Below are positions 7,906 through 17,250 of a DNA stretch of 64,000 bases, one piece after another. The notes under the pieces are model-generated. The model ran no database searches, was not told the DNA's origin, and saw nothing but the letters and a program-made list of their open reading frames with translations. This DNA comes from JACVRW01 sp963819115 (lineage in GTDB: Bacteria; Actinomycetota; Thermoleophilia; Solirubrobacterales; Thermoleophilaceae), in the NCBI GenBank assembly GCA_963819115.1, contig CAWFUR010000011.1, forward strand, positions 1,984,001 through 2,048,000, given 5' to 3'. The translations under genes and the position numbers were made by a program. How positions within the stretch are numbered: position 1 is the first letter of the stretch; every line of letters starts with the position of its first letter.

Positions 7906-8918
7906 CGCCCGGCGTCCAGAGCCAGGACGAGCTTCCCGGTGTTCTCCCCCCGGAAGAGCTTCAGGAGCACTTCGGGAAAGTCAGCGACGTCGCCCTCCAC
8001 CACGTCCTCGCGCGACCGCAGCTCCCCGCTGCGGAGCCACGCCGCGAGCTGCGAGGCCCCCTCCGCGAAGCGATCCGCGTAGTCGAAGATCACGAAGCCC
8101 GTCATCGATGCGCGCGCCACGAGCAGCTGCATGTAGTTGGACGGTCCGGGCGGCGGCTCGGTGGCGTTGTACTGGGACACAGCGCCGCTGATCACCACGC
8201 GCGCGCCGCGCGCGAGGCGCCGCAGCACCTGCTCGAGCACCTCGCCGCCGACGTTGTCGAAGAAGACGTCCACGCCGTCCGGCGCGCTCTCCTTCAGCTG
8301 CGAGCGAAGCTCGCCCGCCTTGTAATCGATGGCTGCGTGGAACCCGAGATCGTCCACGAGCCAGCGGCACTTCTCGGCTCCCCCGGCGATGCCGATGGCC
8401 CGGCAGCCCCCGATGCGCGCGATCTGGCCGGCGATGCTCCCGACGGACCCGCCGGCACCCGATACCACCACGGTCTGACCGGGCTCTGGCCGCCCGACGT
8501 CCAGCAGCCCGAAGTAGGCGGTGAGGCCGCTGATGCCGAGCACGCCGAGATGCACCGGCGCCGGGGCGAGGCTTGTGTCCACCCGGGTGACCCCCGCCCC
8601 GTCCGACACCGCGTAGCGCTGGACGCCGAAGACGCCGTACAGGTGCTCCCCCACCTCGTAGTCAGGATGGTTGGAGTCGATCACGCGGCCGATCCCCGCG
8701 GCGCGCATCACCTCGCCGATCTCCACGGCCGGCACGTACGAGCGGCCGGCGTTCATCCACGAGCGCATCGCCGGGTCGAGCGAGAGGTGCTCGACCTGGA
8801 CGCAGAACTCCCCCTCGCCCGGCTCCGGAGCCGGTTCCTCCACGAGGCTCCAGTCGGAGGCCTGGGGCAGGCCGACCGGCCGGGCGGCCAGACGACATTG
8901 GGCGTTCACGAGCGTCAC
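7902..8918 (-). CDS. NADP-dependent oxidoreductase, MDR superfamily (zinc-free, prostaglandin-reductase type)
   Basis: A 338-residue enoyl/alkenal reductase-like protein. The nucleotide site is VVSGAGGSVGSIAGQIA, and GCRAIGIAGGAEKC follows. There is no zinc-ligand set. The C-terminal half includes GVDVFFDNVGGEVLEQVLRR, typical of YncB, curcumin reductase and leukotriene B4 dehydrogenase homologues, which reduce alpha,beta-unsaturated ketones with NADPH. The GTG start at 8918 follows GAGGAGT by 5-6 bp. It is coupled to the SDR gene, so they may act on the same carbonyl compound. Confidence 0.88.
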   Translation of the reverse strand: MTLVNAQCRLAARPVGLPQASDWSLVEEPAPEPGEGEFCVQVEHLSLDPAMRSWMNAGRSYVPAVEIGEVMRAAGIGRVIDSNHPDYEVGEHLYGVFGVQRYAVSDGAGVTRVDTSLAPAPVHLGVLGISGLTAYFGLLDVGRPEPGQTVVVSGAGGSVGSIAGQIARIGGCRAIGIAGGAEKCRWLVDDLGFHAAIDYKAGELRSQLKESAPDGVDVFFDNVGGEVLEQVLRRLARGARVVISGAVSQYNATEPPPGPSNYMQLLVARASMTGFVIFDYADRFAEGASQLAAWLRSGELRSREDVVEGDVADFPEVLLKLFRGENTGKLVLALDAGR

Positions 8919-8966
8919 GCGTCACTCCTCGGTTCGCGGCGGAGTCCGTTCGCGGATTGTCGCCGA

Positions 8967-9021
8967 CCCCAGGGAGGAGCGCAGGCCCGATCGGTGATCG
9001 GGCCGAGCACCGGACCAGTCC
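8967..9021. repeat. Dispersed intergenic palindromic repeat, copy 1
   Basis: The unit begins CCCCAGGGAGGAGCGCA and ends GAGCACCGGACCA. At its centre GGCCCGATC (8984-8992) and GATCGGGCC (8996-9004) are perfect 9-bp arms around a 3-nt loop. It lies between the end of the NhaA gene and the start of the MDR reductase, both on the minus strand. Related units occur at 25617, 36864 and 49645. There is no T-run expected of a terminator. Confidence 0.85.
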
Positions 9022-9024
9022 GTC

Positions 9025-10995
9025 TCACGCCTCGGCCTCGGCCTGGGCGGCTGCCTTCTCCCTCAGCCGCGCGCGGTTCCTCGCCGCACGCACCGCCACG
9101 CTGAGGCTCTCGGTGTCGTAGGCACCCTGGTGGTGGCGGCCGTTGATGAAGAAGCTCGGCGTGCCGGCCACGCCGCTCGCGTCCGCGCTGGCCACGTCCT
9201 CCGCCAGGCGCGGGGTGTACTCACGGTGCCGAAGCCCGTCCCAGAAGCGCGGGACGTCGAGACCCAGCTCCTCCGCGTAGCGCGTCAGATCGCGCGAGGT
9301 GAGCTCGTCCTGCTGCTCGAGCAGCTTGTCGTGCATCCCCCAGAAGGCGCCCTGAGCGGCCGCGGCCTCCGCGGCCTCGGCGGCCATCTGAGCGTGCGGG
9401 TGCACGTCGTTCAGCGGCAGGTGGCGCCAGACGTAGCGCAACTCGTCTCCGAACGAGTCGAGCAGCTCACGGATGGCCACCTCGGCCTGTCCGCAGTACG
9501 GGCACTCGTAGTCGCCGTACTCGAGGAGAGTCACCGCCGCGTCCTCCGCGCCGCGGATGTGATCGCGCTCCGGGTCCACCTCGTCGGAGAGGTCGAGCAG
9601 CTCCTCGGTCGTGGCGGCCAGCTGGCGGGCGCGCACCGGGGCGGGCACTCGCCGGATCAGCCGCACCGCGGCCCAGCTCAGCAGCGACGCCACCACGGCG
9701 GCGGCCAGCACCCCGAGCTTCGCCTCGTCGAGCTGCCGCCCTTCGAAGGCGAGGCTCGATATGAGCAGTGAGACGGTGAAACCAACCCCGGCCACGGCGC
9801 TGCCCCCGGCGAGGACGGGCCAGCTCAGCGCCAGGCGCAGCCCGCCGATCCTGGGCCGCGTGGCCAGCCAGCTCGCGCCGAGGATGCCGAGCGGCTTGCC
9901 CACCACGTAGCCGAAGAAGATCCCGAGCGTCACCGGTGACCTGATCGCGTCGGAGAGCAGCCCGCCGTCCACTTGTATGCCGACGTTCGCCAGCGCGAAG
10001 AGGGGAACGATCACGAAGCTCGTCCATGGGTGGAAGCGGTACTGGAGCCGCTCGTTGGGCGATATCGCGGAGGCCACCCCCAGCTGGGCCGATCGTGCGA
10101 GCTCGGGAGTCGGCTGCTCACGGAAGGAACGCGTGAGCTCCGTGACCCGCTCGAGCTCCGCGCGGGCGGGTGGATACGCGCTGGTGACGAGGCCCACGGC
10201 CAACCCGGCGATCAGGGGATCGATGCCGGACTTGTACAGCGCCGCCCACAGCACGACTCCCAGCGGCACGGCTGCCTGCCGGCGGATGGTGGACGGGGCG
10301 TACCGGAGACCGAAGAGGAGCGCGAACACGCCGACGGCCACGGCGAGCGCCACGAACTCCACCTGCTCCGTGTACGCCGTGGCGATCACCAGCAGCGCCA
10401 CGAGGTCGTCCACCACGGCCAGGGTGAGCAGGAACACGCGGAGGCGCGTGCCGTTGGGGGCCACTAGGGCCAGAACTCCTAGCGCGAAAGCCGTATCGGT
10501 GGACATCGCCGCTCCCCAGCCGTGCGCGCCGGCCCCGCCCGCATTGAAGGCCAGGTAGATCATCACCGGCACGGCCAAGCCGCCGGCGGCGGCGACCACC
10601 GGAATCGCGAGGCGCCGACGCTCGCGCAGCTCGCCCGTGTCGAGCTCGCGCTTGGCCTCTAGCCCGACCACCAGGAAGAAGAACGTCATCAGCCCGTTGT
10701 TCACCCAGTGGCGCAGGTCCTGCTCGATCCCCGTGCTCCCGAGCTGGATCGAGAGCTTTGTGGTCCACACCGACTCGTAGGAGTCGGACCAAGGCGAGTT
10801 GGCCCACAGCAGTGCCACCACGGCCGCCGCCAGCAGCACCACCGCCCCGCCCGTCTCGGTGCTCAGGAAGTCCCGTACCGGCGCCGCGAGGTTCCGTGCC
10901 CAGGCCGTGCGAACGGTGAGCGCGGCGGCCCGGCCCGGACCCTGCCCGTCCGAGCCGCTCCCGCCCGGCTGCTCCGCTTCCGCCTCGACGCTCAT
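9025..10995 (-). CDS. nhaA: Na+/H+ antiporter NhaA with fused C-terminal DsbA-like thioredoxin domain
   Basis: A 656-residue fusion. Residues 40-430 or so are a full NhaA antiporter. They include FFFLVVGLEAKREL, the MSTDTAFALG segment (Asp167) and the ion-binding pair Asp196-Asp197 in LAVVDDLVALLV, equal to the E. coli Asp163/Asp164 pair. After about residue 470 comes a DsbA/Thioredoxin_4 domain with the redox motif CPYC at 498-501 and the cis-proline loop GTPSFF with Pro613. NhaA pumps Na+ out in exchange for protons; the fused domain should be a thiol oxidoreductase. Similar fusions are known in actinobacteria. It is transcribed alone. Confidence 0.93.
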   Translation of the reverse strand: MSVEAEAEQPGGSGSDGQGPGRAAALTVRTAWARNLAAPVRDFLSTETGGAVVLLAAAVVALLWANSPWSDSYESVWTTKLSIQLGSTGIEQDLRHWVNNGLMTFFFLVVGLEAKRELDTGELRERRRLAIPVVAAAGGLAVPVMIYLAFNAGGAGAHGWGAAMSTDTAFALGVLALVAPNGTRLRVFLLTLAVVDDLVALLVIATAYTEQVEFVALAVAVGVFALLFGLRYAPSTIRRQAAVPLGVVLWAALYKSGIDPLIAGLAVGLVTSAYPPARAELERVTELTRSFREQPTPELARSAQLGVASAISPNERLQYRFHPWTSFVIVPLFALANVGIQVDGGLLSDAIRSPVTLGIFFGYVVGKPLGILGASWLATRPRIGGLRLALSWPVLAGGSAVAGVGFTVSLLISSLAFEGRQLDEAKLGVLAAAVVASLLSWAAVRLIRRVPAPVRARQLAATTEELLDLSDEVDPERDHIRGAEDAAVTLLEYGDYECPYCGQAEVAIRELLDSFGDELRYVWRHLPLNDVHPHAQMAAEAAEAAAAQGAFWGMHDKLLEQQDELTSRDLTRYAEELGLDVPRFWDGLRHREYTPRLAEDVASADASGVAGTPSFFINGRHHQGAYDTESLSVAVRAARNRARLREKAAAQAEAEA

Positions 10996-11059
10996 TGCCT
11001 GGGGCTGAGCCTACGCAGGGAGAGGGCCCGCGTAGCGCGCTGCTCGAGTTCGTGGCCGG

Positions 11060-12960
11060 TTAGCCCGCGAGGCCGGGCACCGTCAGGTCCAGAGTGCCCG
11101 AGGTGCCGGGCCTGTTCACGGCGGTATCGAGCGCGGGCCGGCCGTTCACGCGGAAGGTGAGCGTCGCGCCGCCGGCACACCCGGGGATCGCGTCGGGGCC
11201 CACCACGTCGAGGCTGAAGCCGGAGTAGCTTCCGGTCCGGCGCGTCGAGGTGACGCCGCAGCGGGTGGTGCCGGCGTAGGCCTCGATGCGGGTCCCGCCC
11301 GGGAACGCGCGGCCATCGGGCGTGAAGACGTCGCCGGCGAACTGTGCCCGGGGCGGCACGGCTCCATCCGGAGTCGCGCTCGCGAACGAGGCATCGAAGC
11401 GCTCGCGACCGGGCCCCGGCCATCGCCGTAGCTCGCGACTGTGGAGGATGCGATCGCCGGCGAACGTCCACAGGCCGATCCGCGCGCCCGGCACGCCACA
11501 GCCGCTCGCCTCCGCGCCGGCCATGACCGTGATCGAGTAGCGGCCGCGGCGGACCGGCGACAGGACGAGCTGGCAGGGCGTAATCAGGCCGTCGCTCCTT
11601 CGCACCACAGCACCCAGCCAGCGGGCATCGAGCGGGGCGCCGTCGAAGGTGAGCCTCCCTTGTAGCACCACCCGCCGGCGCGCTCCACGGACCTCGTCGG
11701 CCTCCGGCGTTCCGGGCCGCGGCAGCAGCTCGAAGCGGCGGCGGAGGTCGTCAGGCGACGGGTCAACACGTTGTTACCCGTGGGCCGCACCCCGCGCTCG
11801 ACCCACCGGACGAGCGCCTCGAGCCCCGCCACCCATTGGTGCTCTGAAGCCGCAGTGCTCCGCGTCGCGGGACACGCGCTGGAGGAAAAGCGGCGGCGCC
11901 CCGCGGCGTCCACGCGCCGCTGAGGATCAGCCTGCTCCACGGGCACCTGACCGCGCCCGTCGTGTGAGCGACATCATCGGCATCCGGAGCCTGCCGGTGG
12001 CTCGTTCCCGGCCAGGAACCTGCGCAGGAAGCGTGGGTCGGTCTTGAGGCGGATGACGGCGCGGTTGAACGCTCGGCAACTGACCGGGCTGGGTGGCCGG
12101 GCCGGTACCTGGTGTGACGGTTCACCGCCAGCCCGGTGGCGACCAGCAGCTCGGAACGCTGCCAGTTCGTGGCCTCCTCGGCGCGAAAGCCCTCGCGGTC
12201 GAAGGCCCTCGGGCCGCCGGTGAGCGAGACCTGAGTCCTCGAAGCGCCGGTGCACGCGAGGCCTACGCAGCGCGGGGCGGATCCGCCCTCGCACCGGGCG
12301 CGGACCCCCTTCGCCCGGTCGAACTCCTCTGCGTCACACGGCGGCATGGGCGCCGGCCACGAAGAAGTCCGCATCAGCGGACACCGCCGGCGTCTGGCCC
12401 GCGCTGCCACACAGCGCCAGGGCGCCGTCGAACCGGTTGCCGTAGCGCTCGGCCGCGATGTGCGTGGCCATGCCGCCCATCGACTGGCCGGTCACGTAGG
12501 TGCGGCGAGGCCGGCCGTAGCGCCGCGCGAACAGGTCCCAGAGCGCGGCGGTCTCGTCGGCCGCGCGGCCCGGAATGAGCGACGTGCTGCTGAAGCTCGA
12601 CGCAGCCCAGGCATAGCCCTGGCCGATGAGGAACCCGCGGATGCCGGGCGGAGTGACGCCCGCCTCTGGGCGGAGCTCGCCGTACCCGTGCATGAATAGG
12701 ACGAGCCTCCCGTTCCAGTGGGCCGGCATTCGATCTCGTACACGATCCACCGAGGCGCCCGAAGTCCGCGGGGCGCCGGGCAGCGGCTCGAACGCCGGAT
12801 CCGCCAGCGTCACACCCTCGGGCTCGGCCCGTATATGGACCGGGGGTGGCAGCCGGGGTCCGCCCGCATCGGCGCCGGTGTTGTGCCCGAGCCATGGTCC
12901 CAGCGCAATCAGGGCGATGAGGGCCGCACGGCGGGCGGGGCCCCGGATCCGGTCCCTCAC
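11060..12960 (-). pseudogene. Secreted alpha/beta-hydrolase, multiply frameshifted
   Basis: One ancestral gene of about 620 codons can be traced through at least four frame changes. The first part (12960 to about 12340) has a GTG start, a signal peptide, FMHGYGE and the nucleophile elbow TGQSMGGMA. The next segment contains CDAEEFDRAKG and later NWQRSELLVATGLAVNR (to about 12100). FNRAVIRLKTDPRFLRRFLAG follows in a second frame (to about 12010), RLRMPMMSL in the third, then VPVEQADPQRRVD. Near 11765 a GTGT appears where the frame needs GT, after which DPSPDDLRRRFELLPRPG runs intact to the stop at 11060. The last 200 residues are an unknown beta-rich domain. No functional enzyme is expected unless the shifts are sequencing errors. 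Confidence 0.75.
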
Positions 12961-12973
12961 CGCCGCTCCCCCG

Positions 12974-13583
12974 CTACACCTGAAGACGCGCCAGCCGGAA
13001 GACCCGCTTGATCGCGTCCAGGTAGTCGGAGGCCGGCCGCTCGCCGTGTGGGAAGAGCCGCTGCGTGGCGACTCCCGTCAGGACGGCGAACGCGAAGTCG
13101 CGGGCAATGCCGCCGAGGAGCTCGTCGGCCTCGGGGCCAGGGGGAAATATCACGGTGAACATCCTGCTCTCGGCCGTGAAGCGCCGCTCGACGGCCACCA
13201 CGGACGCGGCGAGCTCGGGATCCGTGCGAGCCGCCATCCACAGCTCGCTCCAGGCCACGAAGGCCGGTCCCTGGAACATCGACCAGAGCAGGTCGATGGC
13301 GGCGTCGAGGCGGTCGGCGGCGGGGTCGATCACCGCCAGGGCCGCGAGGAACTCCGCGCGGCGACGGTCGAAGAGGTCCTCGACGGCCGTGGCCAGCAGT
13401 TGCGCCTTCTGGGAAGTGATGCAGCTGCGCGCCCCGGGATACGCCGGCGCGGCGCGCCGTCTCGATCGTGGTGGTGGCCGCGTATCCGCGTTCCACGAGG
13501 CAATCGATCGCCGCATCGAGCAGCGCCGCCCGGGTCGCAAGGCTCCGCTCCTGAACCGGCCGCTCCTCGGCGCGGGATGCCAT
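12974..13583 (-). pseudogene. TetR family regulator with a single-base frameshift
   Basis: The N-terminal part from the ATG at 13583 encodes a TetR helix-turn-helix: GYAATTTIETARRAGVSRGAQ followed by LHHFP. At about 13412 the frame breaks. The continuation QKAQLLATAVEDLF and the whole ligand domain, ending at 12974, lie in the next frame. Restoring one C in the CC before CAG rejoins them as HHFPQKAQLL, giving a normal length of about 203 residues. The damage is therefore a 1-nt deletion or a sequencing error. A 22-bp imperfect palindrome at 13609-13630 is its likely operator. Confidence 0.8.
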
Positions 13584-13608
13584 GGCGCTCTTATACGCCC
13601 GCGAGGAG

Positions 13609-13630
13609 AAACAGTCAAGCCTGATTGTTT
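13609..13630. promoter_or_regulatory. 22-bp imperfect palindrome, candidate operator of the adjacent TetR gene
   Basis: AAACAGTCAAG and CCTGATTGTTT are inverted repeats matching at 9 of 11 positions. The element sits 26 bp upstream of the TetR start and 88 bp upstream of the divergent glycosyltransferase start, which is the usual place for a TetR operator. Length and symmetry match TetR-family sites. Apart from this palindrome I see nothing definite in the 135-bp gap 13584-13718. Confidence 0.55.
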
Positions 13631-13718
13631 TCGTTGGGAGCGGCCCGGCCTCCCGGCCCGCTCATCGAGAGCCGAGACGCTTATAGTCGTCGAATACTCA
13701 GGACTACTTGGTTCATCT

Positions 13719-15713
13719 GTGCCCGACGCTGAGCGACGCCGCCTGCGGTTGCTGAGGCCGGCCGGACGGGTCAATTGGGAGATCCCACTGGTCGCGGCCC
13801 TCGCGGGGCTGGTCTTCGTCGTGCACGACGTGCCCTGGCTCCTCGATCAGCCCTTCTGGCACGACGAGAGCTGGGTAGCCGTGAGCACTCGCATGCCGCT
13901 CGGTGAAGTCACGCAGAGCACGTACACCACCCCCATCGGCTTCACCCTTCTCTTGCGAGCGGTGGTGTGGGGCGGCGAGCAGCGATACCGCCTACTCCCG
14001 CTCGTGTTCTCCAGCGCGAGCGTGGTGGCGGCCTATTGCCTGGCCCGGCTGATGGTTTGGAGGGATCGACGGCAGGCCATCCTCGCCGGGGTTCTCGCAG
14101 GCCTTGCGGCGCTCCTCGTCCCGTCCGCCCTTTATCGGAACGATCTCAAGCAGTACACCGCGGAGGCCTTCACCGCGCTGGCTGTCCTGGCGCTGACCGC
14201 CAACGTCGAGCGTCGCTGGTCGCGCGCAGCCACGCCGCGCTGGCCGTCGCGGTGGTCGCGGGCAAGCTCGTGAGCCACACGGTTGTTTTCGTGGGCAGTG
14301 CAGCCTTCGTATCACTCGTGGTCGTGGCGGCGGCGGAGCGTCGCTGGCAAAGGGCAACCGACGCCGTTGTCGCGGGTGTGGTGAGCGCGGCGGGGGTTCT
14401 CACCATCTACCTCTCGCTGGACCGGCGCGCGGCAACGGCGTCGTTCCGTGACCGCTGGGAGCAGCTCGAAACGTTTCCTCCCACGAATGAGGGCGTCCGC
14501 GGAGTCCTCCACTTTGTAGTGGACCGTTACGAGGCCCTCGAGGGCCTGCTCGGACTGGGGAGCCCCTGGCTCAGCATCCCGCTGATCCTGGCCGGGCTTG
14601 TGACGTTGGTGTATGCCAGACGACGCGCCGTGGCCCTGACGGTGCTGTTCCTGCTCGTCGAACTCGTGATCGCGGGGGTCGCCGAGCGGTACCCGTTGCT
14701 CCACCCCCGTACCTCCCACTTCCTGCTGGTCATGTTCGCCGTCATCGCGGCCATCGGGGTCAGCGGCCTCGCGGCGGTCGCGAGGCGCGCGTCATTCACC
14801 GCCTCGCTGCTGGTGGCGTTCTTGGCCGTGGGGCTGTACGTCATGGAGGTGGGCCCCAACCTTCGCGGGCACACGTCGATCACAGCCGTGGACACCTCCG
14901 AACAGGTTCGCGACCTCAGCCTTGTTCGTCATCCCGGTGACGCGACACTGGTCAGCGTCCGGGCGATCTACAGCTTTGGGTACTACTGGCGCGCGGAGCA
15001 GCCGAGATTCACGCCGAATCCAAAGGAGCTCCCCGCATTCAGCGTCAAATATCCGGCAAGCGCGCATGTCGTCGCCGTCCAGGCGACAACCCATCCCGAG
15101 GCGAGAACCGCCCTGATCAGCGCCCGGCGGATGGCGCGCGCAGGCAGCGGTCGCCTCTGGATTGTGCGCGAGTTCTTCGGAGGAGCATTGGCTGTAGAAC
15201 CGGTGATCTGGGCGAAGGCGCTGGAGCCATACGCGGTTCGCCAGACTCCAGACCACGGCCCACTTCTCTTCATGCCGGTCGTCTCGGCCAAAGAACGCAG
15301 CCGTGCGCGACTGCGCGATCGAGGTGGAGGCGGCAGCGCTGTGTCGTGGCGCGGAGAGGAGGTTCCGGTTGTACCCGGCGCGGCAATGGGCTTCGTCGAC
15401 CGAGTGGCCATCTCCAATGGGCGAGTCGCGATCGACGGCTGGGCCTTCGATGCGAACCAGCGCGCGACCCCCGACTGGGTCCTGGCATTCGTCAACGGAC
15501 GCCTGCTGGCCGCCGGGATTCCGGCGGCCGAGCGACCCGACGTGGTCGAGAGTCACGGAAAGTCAGCTTAGCACTCAGGAACGAGTTTAACGTGGCCCTC
15601 CCCGGAGAGCACGCGCGGACCTGTCGCATCTGCGAGTGATCGCGGTAGCCGGAGATCGAGCGTCCGAGCTCGTGCTCTCCGAGCCGGCGCGAAACGACAT
15701 TGACGGCGCGTAG
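13719..15713 (+). pseudogene. GT-C membrane glycosyltransferase-like protein, frameshifted
   Basis: A large membrane protein of the GT-C/GT39 type is spread over three frames. The GTG at 13719 begins a frame containing the first membrane helix and FWHDESWVAV, the acidic motif expected in the first extracytoplasmic loop. This frame is lost near 14190-14240. AALAVAVVAGKLVSHTV then continues with many membrane helices to 15571. Two more shifts near 15570 and 15630 are needed to read FNVALPGEHAR and LRVIAVAGDRASELVL to the stop at 15711-15713. The C-terminal 100 residues (MGFVDRVAISNGRVAIDGWA onward) are a small beta-rich domain seen at the ends of such transferases. It probably acted on cell-surface glycans. 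Confidence 0.72.
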
Positions 15714-15730
15714 GAACTCGTCGCGGCGAC

Positions 15731-16441
15731 TCACACCTCTTTCTCCACCAGATCCGCCAGTCGGGCGATCGCCCGGCCGGCCTCTCCCGGCGGCTCTCGC
15801 CCGGCGAGCGCCAGCCGTGCCGCCAGCCGTGACCGGGGCACCACCACCGCCGCACGCTCCTCCCATCCCTTCGCGCGCCCGGTGACCACGAGGAGCGGCC
15901 TCGGCCCCACGCGAGCGAGGCACGCCGCCGCCACCTCGGCGAGCGCGGGCTCGGCGCCCGGGGGCGCCACGAGCACCACGGTCGCGGCCACGGCCGCCTC
16001 CCTCCCGCCGAGAGAGCTGGAGCCGGCATCGAGGACAACGGGCGCGAGTCCGCGGGCCAGGTCGGCCAGCGCCAGCGGATCCGCCCCCATCACGAGACAC
16101 AGGCGGCCGGCGGGTCGCATGTCCTCCGCCTGTACGCGCACCAGTCCACGGGCCAGGCGGGTGGCGGGCGATGTGGCGATGGATGCGGCGCCGGGCAGCG
16201 ACTCGCACGTGACCGCGGCGGCGCCCGCCGGGTGGCGAGCGGCCAGCTCGGCCCCGAGCGCGCGCGCGACCATCGACGCCCCGCACCCCGGCGAGAGCCC
16301 GTACACGGCCACGACCTCGGTGGTCTCCTCATCCGCCGGGAGTACGAACCCCGGCTCGGCGGTGGCGTGCTCGACCGGGTCGATGAGCCACGCCTGAGCA
16401 CCGGCCAGTGCAGTGGCCACCAGCCCGTGGCCTCGCCTCAC
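15731..16441 (-). CDS. CpaE/MinD-like protein with degenerate nucleotide site, next to TadE genes
   Basis: A 236-residue protein. After about 45 residues comes VYGLSPGCGASMVARALGAELA, which occupies the place of the deviant Walker A of CpaE/MinD proteins (KGGxGKS/T) but has no lysine. VVLDAGSSSLGG and VVLVAPPGAEPALAEVAA follow as expected of the fold, and PLLVVTGRAKGW comes later. It is probably a relative of the Tad pilus ATPase-like localisation factors that no longer hydrolyses ATP. The GTG start overlaps the stop of the TadE-like gene by GTGA. The function is unproven. Confidence 0.55.
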   Translation of the reverse strand: MRRGHGLVATALAGAQAWLIDPVEHATAEPGFVLPADEETTEVVAVYGLSPGCGASMVARALGAELAARHPAGAAAVTCESLPGAASIATSPATRLARGLVRVQAEDMRPAGRLCLVMGADPLALADLARGLAPVVLDAGSSSLGGREAAVAATVVLVAPPGAEPALAEVAAACLARVGPRPLLVVTGRAKGWEERAAVVVPRSRLAARLALAGREPPGEAGRAIARLADLVEKEV

Positions 16442-16770
16442 GGGGCCTCCACGGCCGCCGCCGCCCCGACCTCGAGCCGCCGGCCCACGACGCGCAGGAT
16501 CGAGGGCGGGCGCAACCGCACGGTCACCCGGCCGTCACGGACCTCGGTCCTCGCCCGCGCGCGCGACCAACCCGGAAGCGCCTCACGCACCCCGGCCTCG
16601 GGATCGGCCCCGGCCACGAGGGCCAGCGCGCCGGCCTCGGCGGCGGTGCCGGCGAGCACCCTGGCGTAGCCCACCGCCAGCATCTGGAACATCACCAGCC
16701 CGGCGAGCAGCACGAGCGGAACCATGCCGACCATCTCCACGGCCGCCTGGCCGCGCTCGCCACGCGGCAC
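16438..16770 (-). CDS. TadE-like pseudopilin/secreted minor subunit
   Basis: A 110-residue protein with the TadE signature: a short basic N-terminus, then GQAAVEMVGMVPLVLLAG starting a single hydrophobic helix, then a small Ala-rich secreted domain. The glutamate in AAVEM is the conserved Glu of prepilin-like helices. It is second of a tandem TadE-like pair, 1 bp after its neighbour, and coupled to the CpaE-like gene. TadE proteins assemble with the Tad/Flp pilus. No Flp pilin, prepilin peptidase or TadA ATPase gene is in this window. Confidence 0.7.
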   Translation of the reverse strand: MPRGERGQAAVEMVGMVPLVLLAGLVMFQMLAVGYARVLAGTAAEAGALALVAGADPEAGVREALPGWSRARARTEVRDGRVTVRLRPPSILRVVGRRLEVGAAAAVEAP

Positions 16771-16771
16771 C

Positions 16772-17146
16772 TCAGCCCCCGCCCGTACGGCCGAGCGACG
16801 CGGTGGCGCTCACCCTGACGGGTCCGCTCCACGCTCTCAGGAGCAATGGAACCCTCAGCGACGCCCGGACGCCGCCGCCCCGGAGGCGCCGGACCCGGAG
16901 CCCGCCCTCGAGTGAGCCCGGCAGGGCGTGCCGTGCGGCGGTCTCGGGGCTGAGTCCCACGGCGTCCGCGCGCGCCGCCGCACGGGCCGCGTGCGCGCAC
17001 AGCCAGGCGGCGTCCCCGGCCAGGGCGAGCTGCCAAGCCACCGCACCCGCGAGAAGCACGAGCGGAAGGATCGCCACCAGCTCGACCGAGGCCTGGCCGG
17101 CCTCGCGGGCCGGACTCCGAGAACGCTTGTCGGGAGGTCGAGGCAC
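16772..17146 (-). CDS. TadE-like pseudopilin
   Basis: A 124-residue protein with a basic N-terminus, then GQASVELVAILPLVLLAG leading into one membrane helix, like its neighbour. The following QLALAGDAAWLCAHAARAAARADA resembles the amphipathic continuation of TadE/TadG helices. The start is uncertain: I chose the GTG at 17146, but a TTG at 17200 is in frame and would overlap the start region of the divergent monooxygenase gene. The two TadE copies probably arose by duplication. They may be remnants or satellites of a Tad pilus locus encoded elsewhere. Confidence 0.65.
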   Translation of the reverse strand: MPRPPDKRSRSPAREAGQASVELVAILPLVLLAGAVAWQLALAGDAAWLCAHAARAAARADAVGLSPETAARHALPGSLEGGLRVRRLRGGGVRASLRVPLLLRAWSGPVRVSATASLGRTGGG

Positions 17147-17250
17147 GCAATGACCACCGTCGCGAAGGGCGGCGGACGGGACAACACCGCGGCGTGACAA
17201 AACCGCGACGAGAGTGCCAAGAGCGCGGGCCCACGCTCTACTCTCGAAGC

